The notes under the pieces: generated by a model
What the model was told of the DNA's origin: nothing
The model's database searches: none
Seen by the model: the letters and a program-made list of their open reading frames with translations, nothing else
In this document: positions 1 through 9,099 of the stretch, piece after piece
How the letters are laid out: each line of letters begins with the position of its first letter
Numbering within the stretch: position 1 is the first letter of the stretch
Made by a program: the position numbers and the translations under genes
Source: CAYPIE01 sp964410665
GTDB lineage: Bacteria > Planctomycetota > Planctomycetia > Gemmatales > Gemmataceae
Length of the DNA stretch: 24,163 bases
Direction of reading: 5' to 3'
NCBI GenBank assembly: GCA_964410665.1
Contig: CAYPIE010000089.1
Coordinates: 1 to 24,163, forward strand

Positions 1-120
1 CGCCTCTGCCCTCCCCCTTATCGCAACCGCCTCTGCCTCTTCGCACTGCAAACGCCACTGCCTCTTCTGCATCGCAATCGCCTCTGCCTTTTCCGCACCA
101 CAATCGCCTCTGCCTCTTCC
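1..120. repeat. Imperfect short tandem repeats, about 25-27 bp
   Basis: Five imperfect copies start at 1, 28, 53, 79 and 105. Each begins CGCCTCTGCC or CGCCACTGCC, and the complete ones end in CGCAA, GCAAA or ACAAT. Unit lengths are 27, 25, 26 and 26 bases, so the array does not keep a reading frame, which argues against a coding repeat. It lies just downstream of the minus-strand methyltransferase and may continue past the left edge. No function can be assigned. Confidence 0.7.
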
Positions 121-159
121 TGAAGAAGCGTCACTCGATCAGCTACCCCCTTCGCATAC

Positions 160-912
160 TCAAGGCGTGCTTCCCGCCCGCCCATACACTGACACGTGGC
201 TCCGGCTCGTGGCGGTATACGGGGAACGGTCCCAACCACCCCAGCGCTGACGAAGGACCAGCCCGGTGAGCCGCGCCATCAGGTCGAGTTCACTCGGCCA
301 AGCGTAGCGGAGCGGGACCGGGTAAAGCCGCGTGCCTTCCTTGGTGATGACGATGTACTGGTACTGCACAAGCTGCGCAACGGGGTCATGTACCGCCGCT
401 TCGAGCGTCACCGAGTCGGAGGTAACTTGGACCGCACGGGTCCTCTGCCGACTCAGCTCGGCGGGGTCCGGGACAAACGCCTCGACGACGAAGACACCCC
501 GGTCACTGAGATGCCGCGCCACGTTGCGGAAGCAGCGCACCTGATCGTTCTGGGACGTCAGGTTGAATAGAGTGTTGAACACCAGGTACACCAGGTCGAA
601 CTTCCCATCGACGCCAACGTTGGCGAAGTCGCCGACGGTCACCGGGATGGCGCTACCCCCCGGCTTCTGACGTAGCCTGTCCACCATCGCCGACGAAGCG
701 TCGATGCCACACACCGACAGCCCGCGCTCGGCCAGCGGCAACGCCACCCGGCCGGTACCGATGCCCAGTTCAAGCACCATCCCGCCCGCAGCAAGCTCGG
801 CAAGGACGTCAACGGTTTGCCGGGTCGTCGCATCCGCGATCCGAGTGCCATACCAAGTGTCGTAGACCTCGGCCATCCGCTCGCCGAACGTATCCGGACC
901 ATACCCGTCCAC
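160..912 (-). CDS. Class I SAM-dependent methyltransferase
   Basis: The 250-residue protein has a Rossmann-type methyltransferase fold. Motif I, VLELGIGTGRVALPLAERG, lies at about residues 46-64. An acidic strand end, GIDAS, follows at about 69-73 and would bind the adenosyl ribose. The DLVYLVFNTLFNL segment matches motif IV. The substrate cannot be predicted. The start is GTG, with AAGGAA directly upstream and GGAG slightly further away. The gene lies 80 bases downstream of the Lrp-type gene on the same strand and may be co-transcribed with it. Its last codons and stop lie in a 26-base element also found at the end of the Lrp gene, so the extreme C-terminus (GSTP) is probably not functional sequence. 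A cytoplasmic small-molecule methyltransferase is most likely. Confidence 0.85.
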   Translation of the reverse strand: MDGYGPDTFGERMAEVYDTWYGTRIADATTRQTVDVLAELAAGGMVLELGIGTGRVALPLAERGLSVCGIDASSAMVDRLRQKPGGSAIPVTVGDFANVGVDGKFDLVYLVFNTLFNLTSQNDQVRCFRNVARHLSDRGVFVVEAFVPDPAELSRQRTRAVQVTSDSVTLEAAVHDPVAQLVQYQYIVITKEGTRLYPVPLRYAWPSELDLMARLTGLVLRQRWGGWDRSPYTATSRSHVSVYGRAGSTP

Positions 913-976
913 TTCCTTCTCCCTACGATCGGTATTGTTGGAACTCCTGGTTGAACGACGGTGCCGGCGATTCGAC

Positions 977-1002
977 CACGCCCTTCGCAGACTCAGGGCG
1001 TG
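977..1002. terminator. Hairpin overlapping the Lrp-gene stop codon
   Basis: CACGCCC (977-983) pairs perfectly with GGGCGTG (996-1002) around a 12-base loop. The stop codon of the minus-strand regulator (993-995) falls inside it. There is no T-tract, so termination is only a possibility. A related sequence sits at the stop of the methyltransferase (151-176), but there the stem is broken. Confidence 0.4.
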
Positions 1003-1502
1003 CCACCCGATGGCTTGGCTCGAGGAGTATCCCCCTCCCCCTCAGGCCCCCAATAGATCACCGGCGATCGAGCATACTCAAAGATCAGCGACGTCTCCAC
1101 ATGCGACACATCCTCACGGGATGTGAACGAGCGCACAATCACCTCGCGCAGGTGCACCACGTCCCGCACCGCCACGTGCACCAGAAAGTCTTGCGCTCCC
1201 CCAAGCAGATACACCGACATCACTTCCGGGATGTCCAAGAGACTATCCCGTAACACATCAAACGACACCCGCGCATGCTTGCTCAAACGCACGGCAATCA
1301 TCGCCTGCACCCCCAGGCCCAAGGCCATCGGGTTGATCTCGGTGCGAAAGGCGGTGATCACTCCCGTCTCTTGCAGTCGACGCACTCGGGCCAGACAAGT
1401 GGATGGGGAAATGCCGTTGGCCGCGGCCAATTCCTTGTTCGAGATCCGCGCATGATTCTGCAAGGCCAGTAGGATGCCGCGGTCGATTTCGTCGAGAGTC
1501 AC
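993..1502 (-). CDS. Lrp/AsnC-family transcriptional regulator
   Basis: The 169-residue protein opens with the typical Lrp start MTLDEIDRGILLALQNHAR. A helix-turn-helix follows at about residues 18-55, with SPSTCLARVRRL as recognition helix. A RAM ligand-binding domain spans about 65-150 and ends SHVETSLIFEYARS. Family members bind amino acids and control amino-acid metabolism. The gene is divergent from the homogentisate operon, so control of that operon by an aromatic amino acid or keto acid is a reasonable inference. The start is GTG; no ATG is available near the family N-terminus. The C-terminal tail after the RAM domain is about 20 residues of low-complexity sequence ending in a shared 3' element. 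The sequence does not show whether it activates or represses. Confidence 0.9.
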   Translation of the reverse strand: MTLDEIDRGILLALQNHARISNKELAAANGISPSTCLARVRRLQETGVITAFRTEINPMALGLGVQAMIAVRLSKHARVSFDVLRDSLLDIPEVMSVYLLGGAQDFLVHVAVRDVVHLREVIVRSFTSREDVSHVETSLIFEYARSPVIYWGPEGEGDTPRAKPSGGTP

Positions 1503-1674
1503 CGGAACCCGTCCAAATCGAAGATTATTCGGTTTTTCGACAGTCTACCGAATTCTATGCATTATCCTTGGGCTGAACTAGCACAAATGCATAAGATTGG
1601 GGTAGATTTACAAATCGCGTTGCACACCGATCTTTCGCGATCCTTTCATTTGTCAACCTCTTCGGAGTTTTGCC
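1503..1674. promoter_or_regulatory. Divergent intergenic region with candidate Lrp-type operators
   Basis: This AT-richer 172-bp stretch separates the regulator from the catabolic operon and must hold both promoters. Two structures stand out. An inverted repeat pairs ATTCGGT (1527-1533) with ACCGAAT (1547-1553). ATGCATTA (1557-1564) and ATGCATAA (1587-1594) are near-direct repeats 30 bases apart, about three helical turns, which suits an oligomeric Lrp protein. GGAG (1664-1667) is the ribosome site of the first operon gene. I see no convincing -35/-10 pair. The operator role is inferred. Confidence 0.45.
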
Positions 1675-2631
1675 ATGGCCACGACCCTCTCGCTGCCACT
1701 CGATACTTCTGCGCGGGAACTGTTTGTCTCGGCCGGCGTGCTCGAAAAAGATGTCGCGGTGCCCGCGCACCTGGAGCTGTTTGTCGAACAGTCAGACGGC
1801 GTGCTGGGCAAGGTCCGCGACATGATTGATGCGGGAGAATTGCCCGCCGAACGCGGACCGGAATTCCAGCAGCTCCTGGTCGATGCTTGCCAGCGCGTCC
1901 TGAACCACCCGATCGTTGCGGATAATCGTTATTTGCGGCGTTTTGCGCAGGGTGTTAGCGAAGCCCAGGCCCGCCACGAGTGTCAGCAGTTCTCGGTTTT
2001 TGCCCTGCAATTCGATGTCGCCCAGGCCAAGCTGGTGGCCAACGCCCCCACCGAGGAGGCGTACATCGAGCGGCTGCAAGTGTTGCTCAACGAAAAGGGT
2101 ATCCCATATAAGAATGGCTTTGAAGGTGAACTCACCGGCCAGTGGAAGCTCAATACTGTCCACTTTACCTGGATGCGGAACATGGCGGAGGGCCTTGGCT
2201 TGAAGTTCGAGGACATCGGTAAGATCTGGCTGGGCCTCCCCGGGACCCAGGCATTTGTCCGGGCCACCTTCGACAAGTACGCCAGCACCGACCCCAACCA
2301 GGCCAGCGGCGCGGCCTTCGCCATCGAAAACTGGGCGGCCAACTACCTGTGGAAGCCCTGGATCGAAGGAATGGAAAAATTCAATGCGAAGCGCGAAAAG
2401 CCTGTGAACCTCGGCTATCTGAAGTACCATAACCAGGAAGAGCAGCACCACTCCCAGGCTACCCTGGACGAACTGCTGGAGAACTTCCTGGAGCCCTGGT
2501 TTGACCGGGAGGCCTTCCTGGCCGGGGCCGAAAGCATGCTGACCGAGGGGGTCCAGGCCTACTACGAGTCGCAGCTGGAGCACCTGCCCGAGAAGGATGA
2601 CAGCTGGCCCAATCGTGCTTGTGCGGGTTGA
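1675..2631 (+). CDS. Probable haem-oxygenase-like diiron oxidase (HDO superfamily)
   Basis: This 318-residue, largely helical protein is the first gene of the operon. Near its C-terminal third it carries H252-x3-E256-x2-H259 (in YHNQEEQHH). This matches the H-x3-D/E-x2-H helix of haem-oxygenase-like diiron oxidases such as CADD and UndA. E218 (FAIENW) and E102 (RHECQQF) are candidates for the other carboxylate ligands. I could not place the remaining histidine with certainty; H101 or H163 are options. The spacing between the first two glutamates is longer than in CADD, so there is an insertion. The family performs O2-dependent C-H, C-C or N oxidations. Position ahead of 4-hydroxyphenylpyruvate dioxygenase (23 bases apart) suggests an aromatic amino-acid-related substrate, but none is established. 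ATG follows GGAG by 7 bases. Confidence 0.65.
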   Translation: MATTLSLPLDTSARELFVSAGVLEKDVAVPAHLELFVEQSDGVLGKVRDMIDAGELPAERGPEFQQLLVDACQRVLNHPIVADNRYLRRFAQGVSEAQARHECQQFSVFALQFDVAQAKLVANAPTEEAYIERLQVLLNEKGIPYKNGFEGELTGQWKLNTVHFTWMRNMAEGLGLKFEDIGKIWLGLPGTQAFVRATFDKYASTDPNQASGAAFAIENWAANYLWKPWIEGMEKFNAKREKPVNLGYLKYHNQEEQHHSQATLDELLENFLEPWFDREAFLAGAESMLTEGVQAYYESQLEHLPEKDDSWPNRACAG

Positions 2632-2654
2632 ACCTTACCCTTGGAGTGACCGCC

Positions 2655-3746
2655 ATGACCGCTGAGCCGTTACCGCTGAAGAAGATCCACCACGTCGAGC
2701 TGCTGGTCGGCAATGCCAAGCAGGCGGCCTACTACTACCGCAAGGCATTTGGCTTTTCCCAAGTGTCCTACGCCGGTCCCGAGACCGGCGTGCGCGATCA
2801 GGCCTCCTACGTCTTACAACAGGGGGCCATTGTCTTGGTGCTCAGTACCCCCCTGCGACCCGAAGACCCCATGTCCGAACACCACCGCATCCACGGCGAT
2901 GGGGTGCTGGACGTGGCCTTCCTGGTCGATGATGTCGATGCCGCGTTCCACGAAGCGGTGGCGCGTGGAGCAAGTGTGGCCCGCGAACCGTACGACCTGC
3001 GTGACGAACATGGCATGGTTCGCCGGGCCAAGCTTAAGGCCTATGGTGACACGCTGCACTCGTTGATCTCGCTAGCCGATTACAACGGCCCGTTCTTGCC
3101 CGGCTATCAAGAACGCCGGGTTCCGGAGGCTAGCTTCGGGCTGCGAGCGATCGACCACGTCGTCGGCAACGTCGAAGACGGCTCGATGGAGAAGTGGGTG
3201 GAATACTACCACCGGGTGTTTGGATTCAATCAGTTCCTATCTTTCGATGACAAGGATATCTCGACGGACTTTACGGCTCTGCGTAGTAAGGTGATGGCCA
3301 GCCCGACAGCGCCGGTGAAGTTCCCGATCAACGAGCCGGCCGCGGGCTTACGCAAGAGCCAGATCCAGGAGTACCTCGAGTACAACCAGGGCCCAGGGGT
3401 CCAACACGTCGCCCTGACCACCACCGACATCATCCATACGGTGTCGCTGTTGCGCTCGGTGGGGGTGGACTTCCTACGCGTTCCCGATGAGTACTACGGC
3501 ATCATTTGGGACCGTGTCGGCGATGTGGTCGCCGAGGACCGAGCCGCCCTCAGGGACCTCAACATCCTGATCGACCGGGATGAGAAGGGCTACCTGCTGC
3601 AGATCTTTACCCGGCCGGTGGAAGACCGACCCACCCTGTTTTACGAGATTATCCAGCGCCGCGGCTCCGACTCGTTCGGCAAGGGCAACTTCAAGTCCCT
3701 GTTTGAAGCCATCGAGCGCGAGCAAGCTTCCCGCGGCAACCTATAA
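2655..3746 (+). CDS. hppD: 4-hydroxyphenylpyruvate dioxygenase
   Basis: The enzyme converts 4-hydroxyphenylpyruvate and O2 to homogentisate and CO2, the committed step of tyrosine breakdown. The 363 residues form two vicinal-oxygen-chelate halves, starting at IHHVELLVGN (about 11) and IDHVVGNV (about 166). The three Fe(II) ligands are in place: H168, H251 (GVQHVALTT) and E331 (FYEIIQRRG). The C-terminal signature LLQIFTRP is also present. I chose ATG 2655 because GGAG stands 8 bases before it. An in-frame ATG at 2619 would overlap the upstream gene and add 12 residues unlike the family. The gene lies 18 bases before homogentisate dioxygenase. Length and ligand set are normal. Confidence 0.97.
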   Translation: MTAEPLPLKKIHHVELLVGNAKQAAYYYRKAFGFSQVSYAGPETGVRDQASYVLQQGAIVLVLSTPLRPEDPMSEHHRIHGDGVLDVAFLVDDVDAAFHEAVARGASVAREPYDLRDEHGMVRRAKLKAYGDTLHSLISLADYNGPFLPGYQERRVPEASFGLRAIDHVVGNVEDGSMEKWVEYYHRVFGFNQFLSFDDKDISTDFTALRSKVMASPTAPVKFPINEPAAGLRKSQIQEYLEYNQGPGVQHVALTTTDIIHTVSLLRSVGVDFLRVPDEYYGIIWDRVGDVVAEDRAALRDLNILIDRDEKGYLLQIFTRPVEDRPTLFYEIIQRRGSDSFGKGNFKSLFEAIEREQASRGNL

Positions 3747-3764
3747 GGGCAAAGGGGGCAGACC

Positions 3765-4907
3765 ATGCCTCACTACCAGGCGCGCGGCCAGTTGCCGCGC
3801 AAACGGCATACCGCCTTTCGCCAGCCCAACGGGGAGCTGTATGCCGAACACCTGATGGGCGGCCTGGGCTTTTCCGGGCCGGCCTCGTTGTTGTATCACC
3901 TTCGTCCGCCCACCCGCGTGCTGCACACGCGCCGCTTGGCGGATGTCCGTCTCGAGGCGGACGCCGAACATGCTCTGCACATGCGGCACTTTCGGCTCAC
4001 CGAGTTGCCCCCAAGTAACGTGCGCACGCCTATTCTGTTTAACACTGACGTCACCCTGTCACTGGCGTACGCCCACGACATCGAGGACGATTTCTACCGC
4101 AACGGCCAGGCCGATGAGATTGTCTATGTCTCCGAAGGGAGTGGGGGGTTGGAGTCCGAATTCGGTGCCCTCCGCTACCACAGCGGCGACTACATCGTCA
4201 TTCCCCGCGGCATCGTGCACCGCTTCCGCAAAGAGCCGGGCCCGAGTCGCTTTCTGGTCATCGAAACTCCCTCGCGGATCCGCTTCCCGTCACGCTATTT
4301 GACCGCGGAAGGGCAGTTGATGGAACATGCCCCGTTCTGCGAACGGGACATCCGCACCCCCGAAGAACTGATCACCGTGGATCAGTCGGGTGAGTTCCGC
4401 ATGTTGGTCAAGCAAAACAACATCATCAGCGAGGTGTTGCTCGACCACCACCCCTTTGACGTGGTCGGCTGGGACGGCTGTTACTACCCGTTTGCCCTGT
4501 CAATCCACGACTTCGAGCCGATCACCGGCTCGCTGCACCAGCCGCCACCCGTCCACCAAACTTTCCAGGCCGACCAGTTTGTCGTCTGCTCATTTGTGCC
4601 GCGACTCTTTGACTTCCACCCCGACGCGGTCCCGGCTCCGTACAACCACTCCAACGTCAACAGCGACGAGGTGCTGTACTACGCCAACGATGAGTTTATG
4701 AGCCGCAAGGGTATCGCCTACGGGTCGATAACCCTCCACCCGGCGGGTTTGCCCCACGGCCCGCACCCGGGCCGGGCCGAGGCCTCGATCGGCAAGAAGG
4801 AAACCAAGGAGTTGGCGGTGATGCTCGACACCTTTCGACCGCTGCAAGTGGCCAAGGCAGCCTTGGCGGTGGAAGATCCGAATTACGCACGGAGCTGGCT
4901 GCGATGA
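3765..4907 (+). CDS. hmgA: Homogentisate 1,2-dioxygenase
   Basis: The enzyme opens the ring of homogentisate to give 4-maleylacetoacetate. The 380-residue cupin-type protein carries PYNHSNVNSDEVLYY (about 293-307), which supplies iron ligands H295 and E302 (or D301). LHPAGLPHGPHPG (about 324-336) supplies H331. It is shorter than the roughly 430-445 residues of the human and Pseudomonas enzymes and appears to belong to the compact bacterial form. A purine-rich AAAGGGGGC precedes the ATG. Its stop overlaps the start of the next gene in an ATGA junction, which implies translational coupling to the 271-residue protein. Confidence 0.93.
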   Translation: MPHYQARGQLPRKRHTAFRQPNGELYAEHLMGGLGFSGPASLLYHLRPPTRVLHTRRLADVRLEADAEHALHMRHFRLTELPPSNVRTPILFNTDVTLSLAYAHDIEDDFYRNGQADEIVYVSEGSGGLESEFGALRYHSGDYIVIPRGIVHRFRKEPGPSRFLVIETPSRIRFPSRYLTAEGQLMEHAPFCERDIRTPEELITVDQSGEFRMLVKQNNIISEVLLDHHPFDVVGWDGCYYPFALSIHDFEPITGSLHQPPPVHQTFQADQFVVCSFVPRLFDFHPDAVPAPYNHSNVNSDEVLYYANDEFMSRKGIAYGSITLHPAGLPHGPHPGRAEASIGKKETKELAVMLDTFRPLQVAKAALAVEDPNYARSWLR

Positions 4908-5719
4908 CCGAAGGACTTCGGGCACTATTGAGCGGCGTGTTTGACTACGCCGGTCTGTTTCCTCCGGCGAACCTGCCGCTGGAGGAAGCACTCGCCGAGT
5001 ATCATCGCGTCCGACATAGCCCGGACGCCTGGCTGGTGCGTAACTTCGTCGTTCCGATCGCGCGGTTAAACGAAGCGGCCACCTTGGCGACAGAGCCGAT
5101 TCCGTTCTCGGCACTCAGCCGAGGTCTAGAGAACCTGGACGAGGAACGGGAGCAACTCCAAGCCAGCGGGGTGGCCAACCAGGTAAAAGCAGTAGAACTT
5201 CCCCTGGAGCCGGGTGTCGACTTACGCCCGCTGGTAGAGCTGCCTGGTACCGTCTACCTCGAGCTCGCTTCGGTACCGGGAGACCTTACGCTGGGAGACT
5301 TTGGCCTCAAGTACCGCACCGGCGGCCTGGAAGCCAAGGCGTTTCCCAGTGTCGAACAACTTGCCCACTACATCGTCGAGCGATCTCGACACAATCAGCC
5401 CTGGAAGGCCACCGCGGGACTGCACCATCCGCTACGCATGTTCCGCGACGAGGTCGGCACTCAGATGCACGGCTTCTTGAACCTGCTGGTGGCGGTGGTG
5501 TTGACCGAGGTCCACCAGCTCGACCAACCCGAAGTGACGCAGATCATTGCCGAGGAATCGCTCGCCGCGTTTCGCTTCGACGATACGGGGATTGGCTGGG
5601 GGACTCGCTCAGCGTCCCTAGAGCAAATCCGGCAAGCCCGCCAACGCCGCTTCCATGCGATCGGAAGCTGTAGCCTGGCCGAGCCCAAGCAAGATCTGCA
5701 AGCCTGTGGGCTTTGGTAA
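4904..5719 (+). CDS. Conserved uncharacterised protein in the homogentisate operon
   Basis: I do not recognise a characterised family for this 271-residue soluble protein. It has no signal peptide or membrane segment. Motifs that look functional are FDYAGLFPPANL (13-24), LKYRTGG (135-141), WKATAGLHHPLR (167-178) and GSCSLAEP (254-261). Alternating predicted strands and helices with conserved K, R, T and HH at strand ends suggest an alpha/beta barrel, but this is only an impression. It shares the ATGA overlap with homogentisate dioxygenase and is followed by fumarylacetoacetase. It therefore sits exactly where maleylacetoacetate isomerase belongs, and no glutathione-S-transferase-type isomerase is present in the operon. 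A role as an unrelated isomerase, or as an accessory to this step, is inferred and untested. Confidence 0.8.
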   Translation: MTEGLRALLSGVFDYAGLFPPANLPLEEALAEYHRVRHSPDAWLVRNFVVPIARLNEAATLATEPIPFSALSRGLENLDEEREQLQASGVANQVKAVELPLEPGVDLRPLVELPGTVYLELASVPGDLTLGDFGLKYRTGGLEAKAFPSVEQLAHYIVERSRHNQPWKATAGLHHPLRMFRDEVGTQMHGFLNLLVAVVLTEVHQLDQPEVTQIIAEESLAAFRFDDTGIGWGTRSASLEQIRQARQRRFHAIGSCSLAEPKQDLQACGLW

Positions 5720-5761
5720 ACGGTTCCACGACCGATCCCCCTGACCTGAAGAAGGGTGGCC

Positions 5762-7015
5762 ATGACCGAAGCAACTCGCCAAAGTTTTGTCCCGGGAGCC
5801 GCCGAATCTCCCTTTCCCATCCAGAACCTCCCCTACGGATGCTTCCGTACCTCCGCCGGTGAACCCGCTCACCTCGGCGTCGCCATTGGCGACCAGGTGC
5901 TCGACCTCACCCGCCTAGAACAAGCGGGGAAATTGCCTACCGACGGCCACACCTTCCAGGGCTCTACGCTCAACACGTTCCTGGCTCAGGGACAAACCGT
6001 TTGGACAAAGGTACGTGCCCGGCTGACCGAGTTGCTTGATGCCACGCATGCCGAGCTACGCGATGATGTTTCCCTGCGCGAGCAAGTCCTGGTGTCCATG
6101 GCCCAGGTAGAACTGCTGCTGCCAGTGAACATCGGAGATTACACAGACTTTTATTCTTCAATGTTTCATGCCCGTAACGTTGGCACCATGCTGCGTGGTC
6201 CCGACAACGCTCTGCAAGCGAACTGGACACATCTGCCCGTCGCCTACCACGGTCGGGCCAGCTCCGTGGTAATCAGCGGGACCGATATCCGACGTCCCCT
6301 GGGACAGACCGGCGAAGGCAAATTCGGCCCGGCCAAGGCCCTCGACTTTGAACTCGAGGTCGGCTTTCTTATCGGCCCGGGCAACCCCTTGGGGGAGCCG
6401 ATCCCGATCACCAAGGCAATGGAGCACATCTTTGGCCTGGTGCTGGTCAACGATTGGAGTGCCCGGGATATCCAGAAGTGGGAGTACGTCCCTCTTGGCC
6501 CATTCCTGGCCAAGAGCTTTGCCACCTCTATCTCACCCTGGATCGTGCCACTGGCGGCCCTCGAACCGTTTCGCTTACCACCGTCGCTTCAGGATCCGAA
6601 ACCTCTGCCTTATCTGTTTTGGCAGGATGACCACACCTACGATATCGAGCTGGAGGTCACCCTGGCTGCTCAAGGGGGCAACCCGATGCGAATCACCCAG
6701 TCCAATTTTCGCTACCTGTACTGGACGATGGCCCAACAGCTGGCCCACCACACCAGCAACGGCTGCAACGTCTGCCCCGGCGATCTCCTGGCCTCGGGGA
6801 CCATCAGTGGACCTGATCCTGAGTCGCGTGGTTGCTTGTTAGAACTCACCTGGGGCGGCAAGGAGCCGCTCACCCTTCCGGATGAGCAAACCCGTCACTT
6901 TCTCCAGGATGGCGACCGAGTGACCATGACCGCCGCGTGTCGCGGGAATGGCTATCGCATTGGCTTCGGCGAAGTCAGCGGTCAAATCCTGCCGGCACTT
7001 CCTCGACCCGAATAG
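5762..7015 (+). CDS. fahA: Fumarylacetoacetase
   Basis: The enzyme hydrolyses 4-fumarylacetoacetate to fumarate and acetoacetate. The 417-residue protein has an N-terminal SH3-like region (about 1-115) and the catalytic FAH domain. Active-site features match the mouse enzyme: D129 and H136 in IGDYTDFYSSMFHARNVG, metal ligands E197 and E199 in DFELEVGF, and D231 in VNDWSARDIQKWEYVPLG. PVAYHGRASS is also typical. I chose ATG 5762 with GAAGAAGGG just upstream; an in-frame GTG at 5756 would add two residues and use up the ribosome site. It lies 42 bases after the uncharacterised gene and 28 before acetoacetyl-CoA synthetase. Confidence 0.96.
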   Translation: MTEATRQSFVPGAAESPFPIQNLPYGCFRTSAGEPAHLGVAIGDQVLDLTRLEQAGKLPTDGHTFQGSTLNTFLAQGQTVWTKVRARLTELLDATHAELRDDVSLREQVLVSMAQVELLLPVNIGDYTDFYSSMFHARNVGTMLRGPDNALQANWTHLPVAYHGRASSVVISGTDIRRPLGQTGEGKFGPAKALDFELEVGFLIGPGNPLGEPIPITKAMEHIFGLVLVNDWSARDIQKWEYVPLGPFLAKSFATSISPWIVPLAALEPFRLPPSLQDPKPLPYLFWQDDHTYDIELEVTLAAQGGNPMRITQSNFRYLYWTMAQQLAHHTSNGCNVCPGDLLASGTISGPDPESRGCLLELTWGGKEPLTLPDEQTRHFLQDGDRVTMTAACRGNGYRIGFGEVSGQILPALPRPE

Positions 7016-7043
7016 CGCCACCCCTCCCCACGGAGGCTACCCC

Positions 7044-8990
<1,947 letters not shown>

Positions 8991-9011
8991 CTACCTCTGG
9001 CCATCAACAAA

Positions 9012-9055
9012 CGAGGGTAGCATGACCTTGCTGGGCGTCGGCCATGCTACCCCCG
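9012..9055. terminator. Convergent-gene hairpin 1 (copy A)
   Basis: GGGTAGCATG (9015-9024) pairs perfectly with CATGCTACCC (9043-9052), and the stem could extend to 9012/9055 with one A-C mismatch at 9014/9053. It lies between the convergent aacS and giant-protein genes and could stop transcription from both sides. No T-tract is seen, so termination is inferred from position. A near-identical copy occurs at 21522-21565. Confidence 0.6.
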
Positions 9056-9062
9056 CGGATGA

Positions 9063-9081
9063 GACGCTCGCTGGGAGCGTC
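9063..9081. terminator. Convergent-gene hairpin 2 (copy A)
   Basis: GACGCTC (9063-9069) pairs with GAGCGTC (9075-9081) around a 5-base loop, directly downstream of the giant-protein stop codon at 9100-9102. The counterpart at 21571-21596 has different bases but pairs even better, which supports the structure as the selected feature. Confidence 0.55.
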
Positions 9082-9099
9082 CCAAGTTCCCATGAGTGA

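Noticed and set aside
18..239. 73-residue minus-strand open frame with KRQRRLR repeats
   Set aside because: It overlaps the methyltransferase 3' end and is read through the short tandem repeat, whose 25-27-base units do not keep frame. No start signal or family likeness.
1792..2583. 263-residue minus-strand open frame
   Set aside because: It lies wholly inside the HDO-like gene, which has a good ribosome site, operon context and recognisable metal-binding motif.
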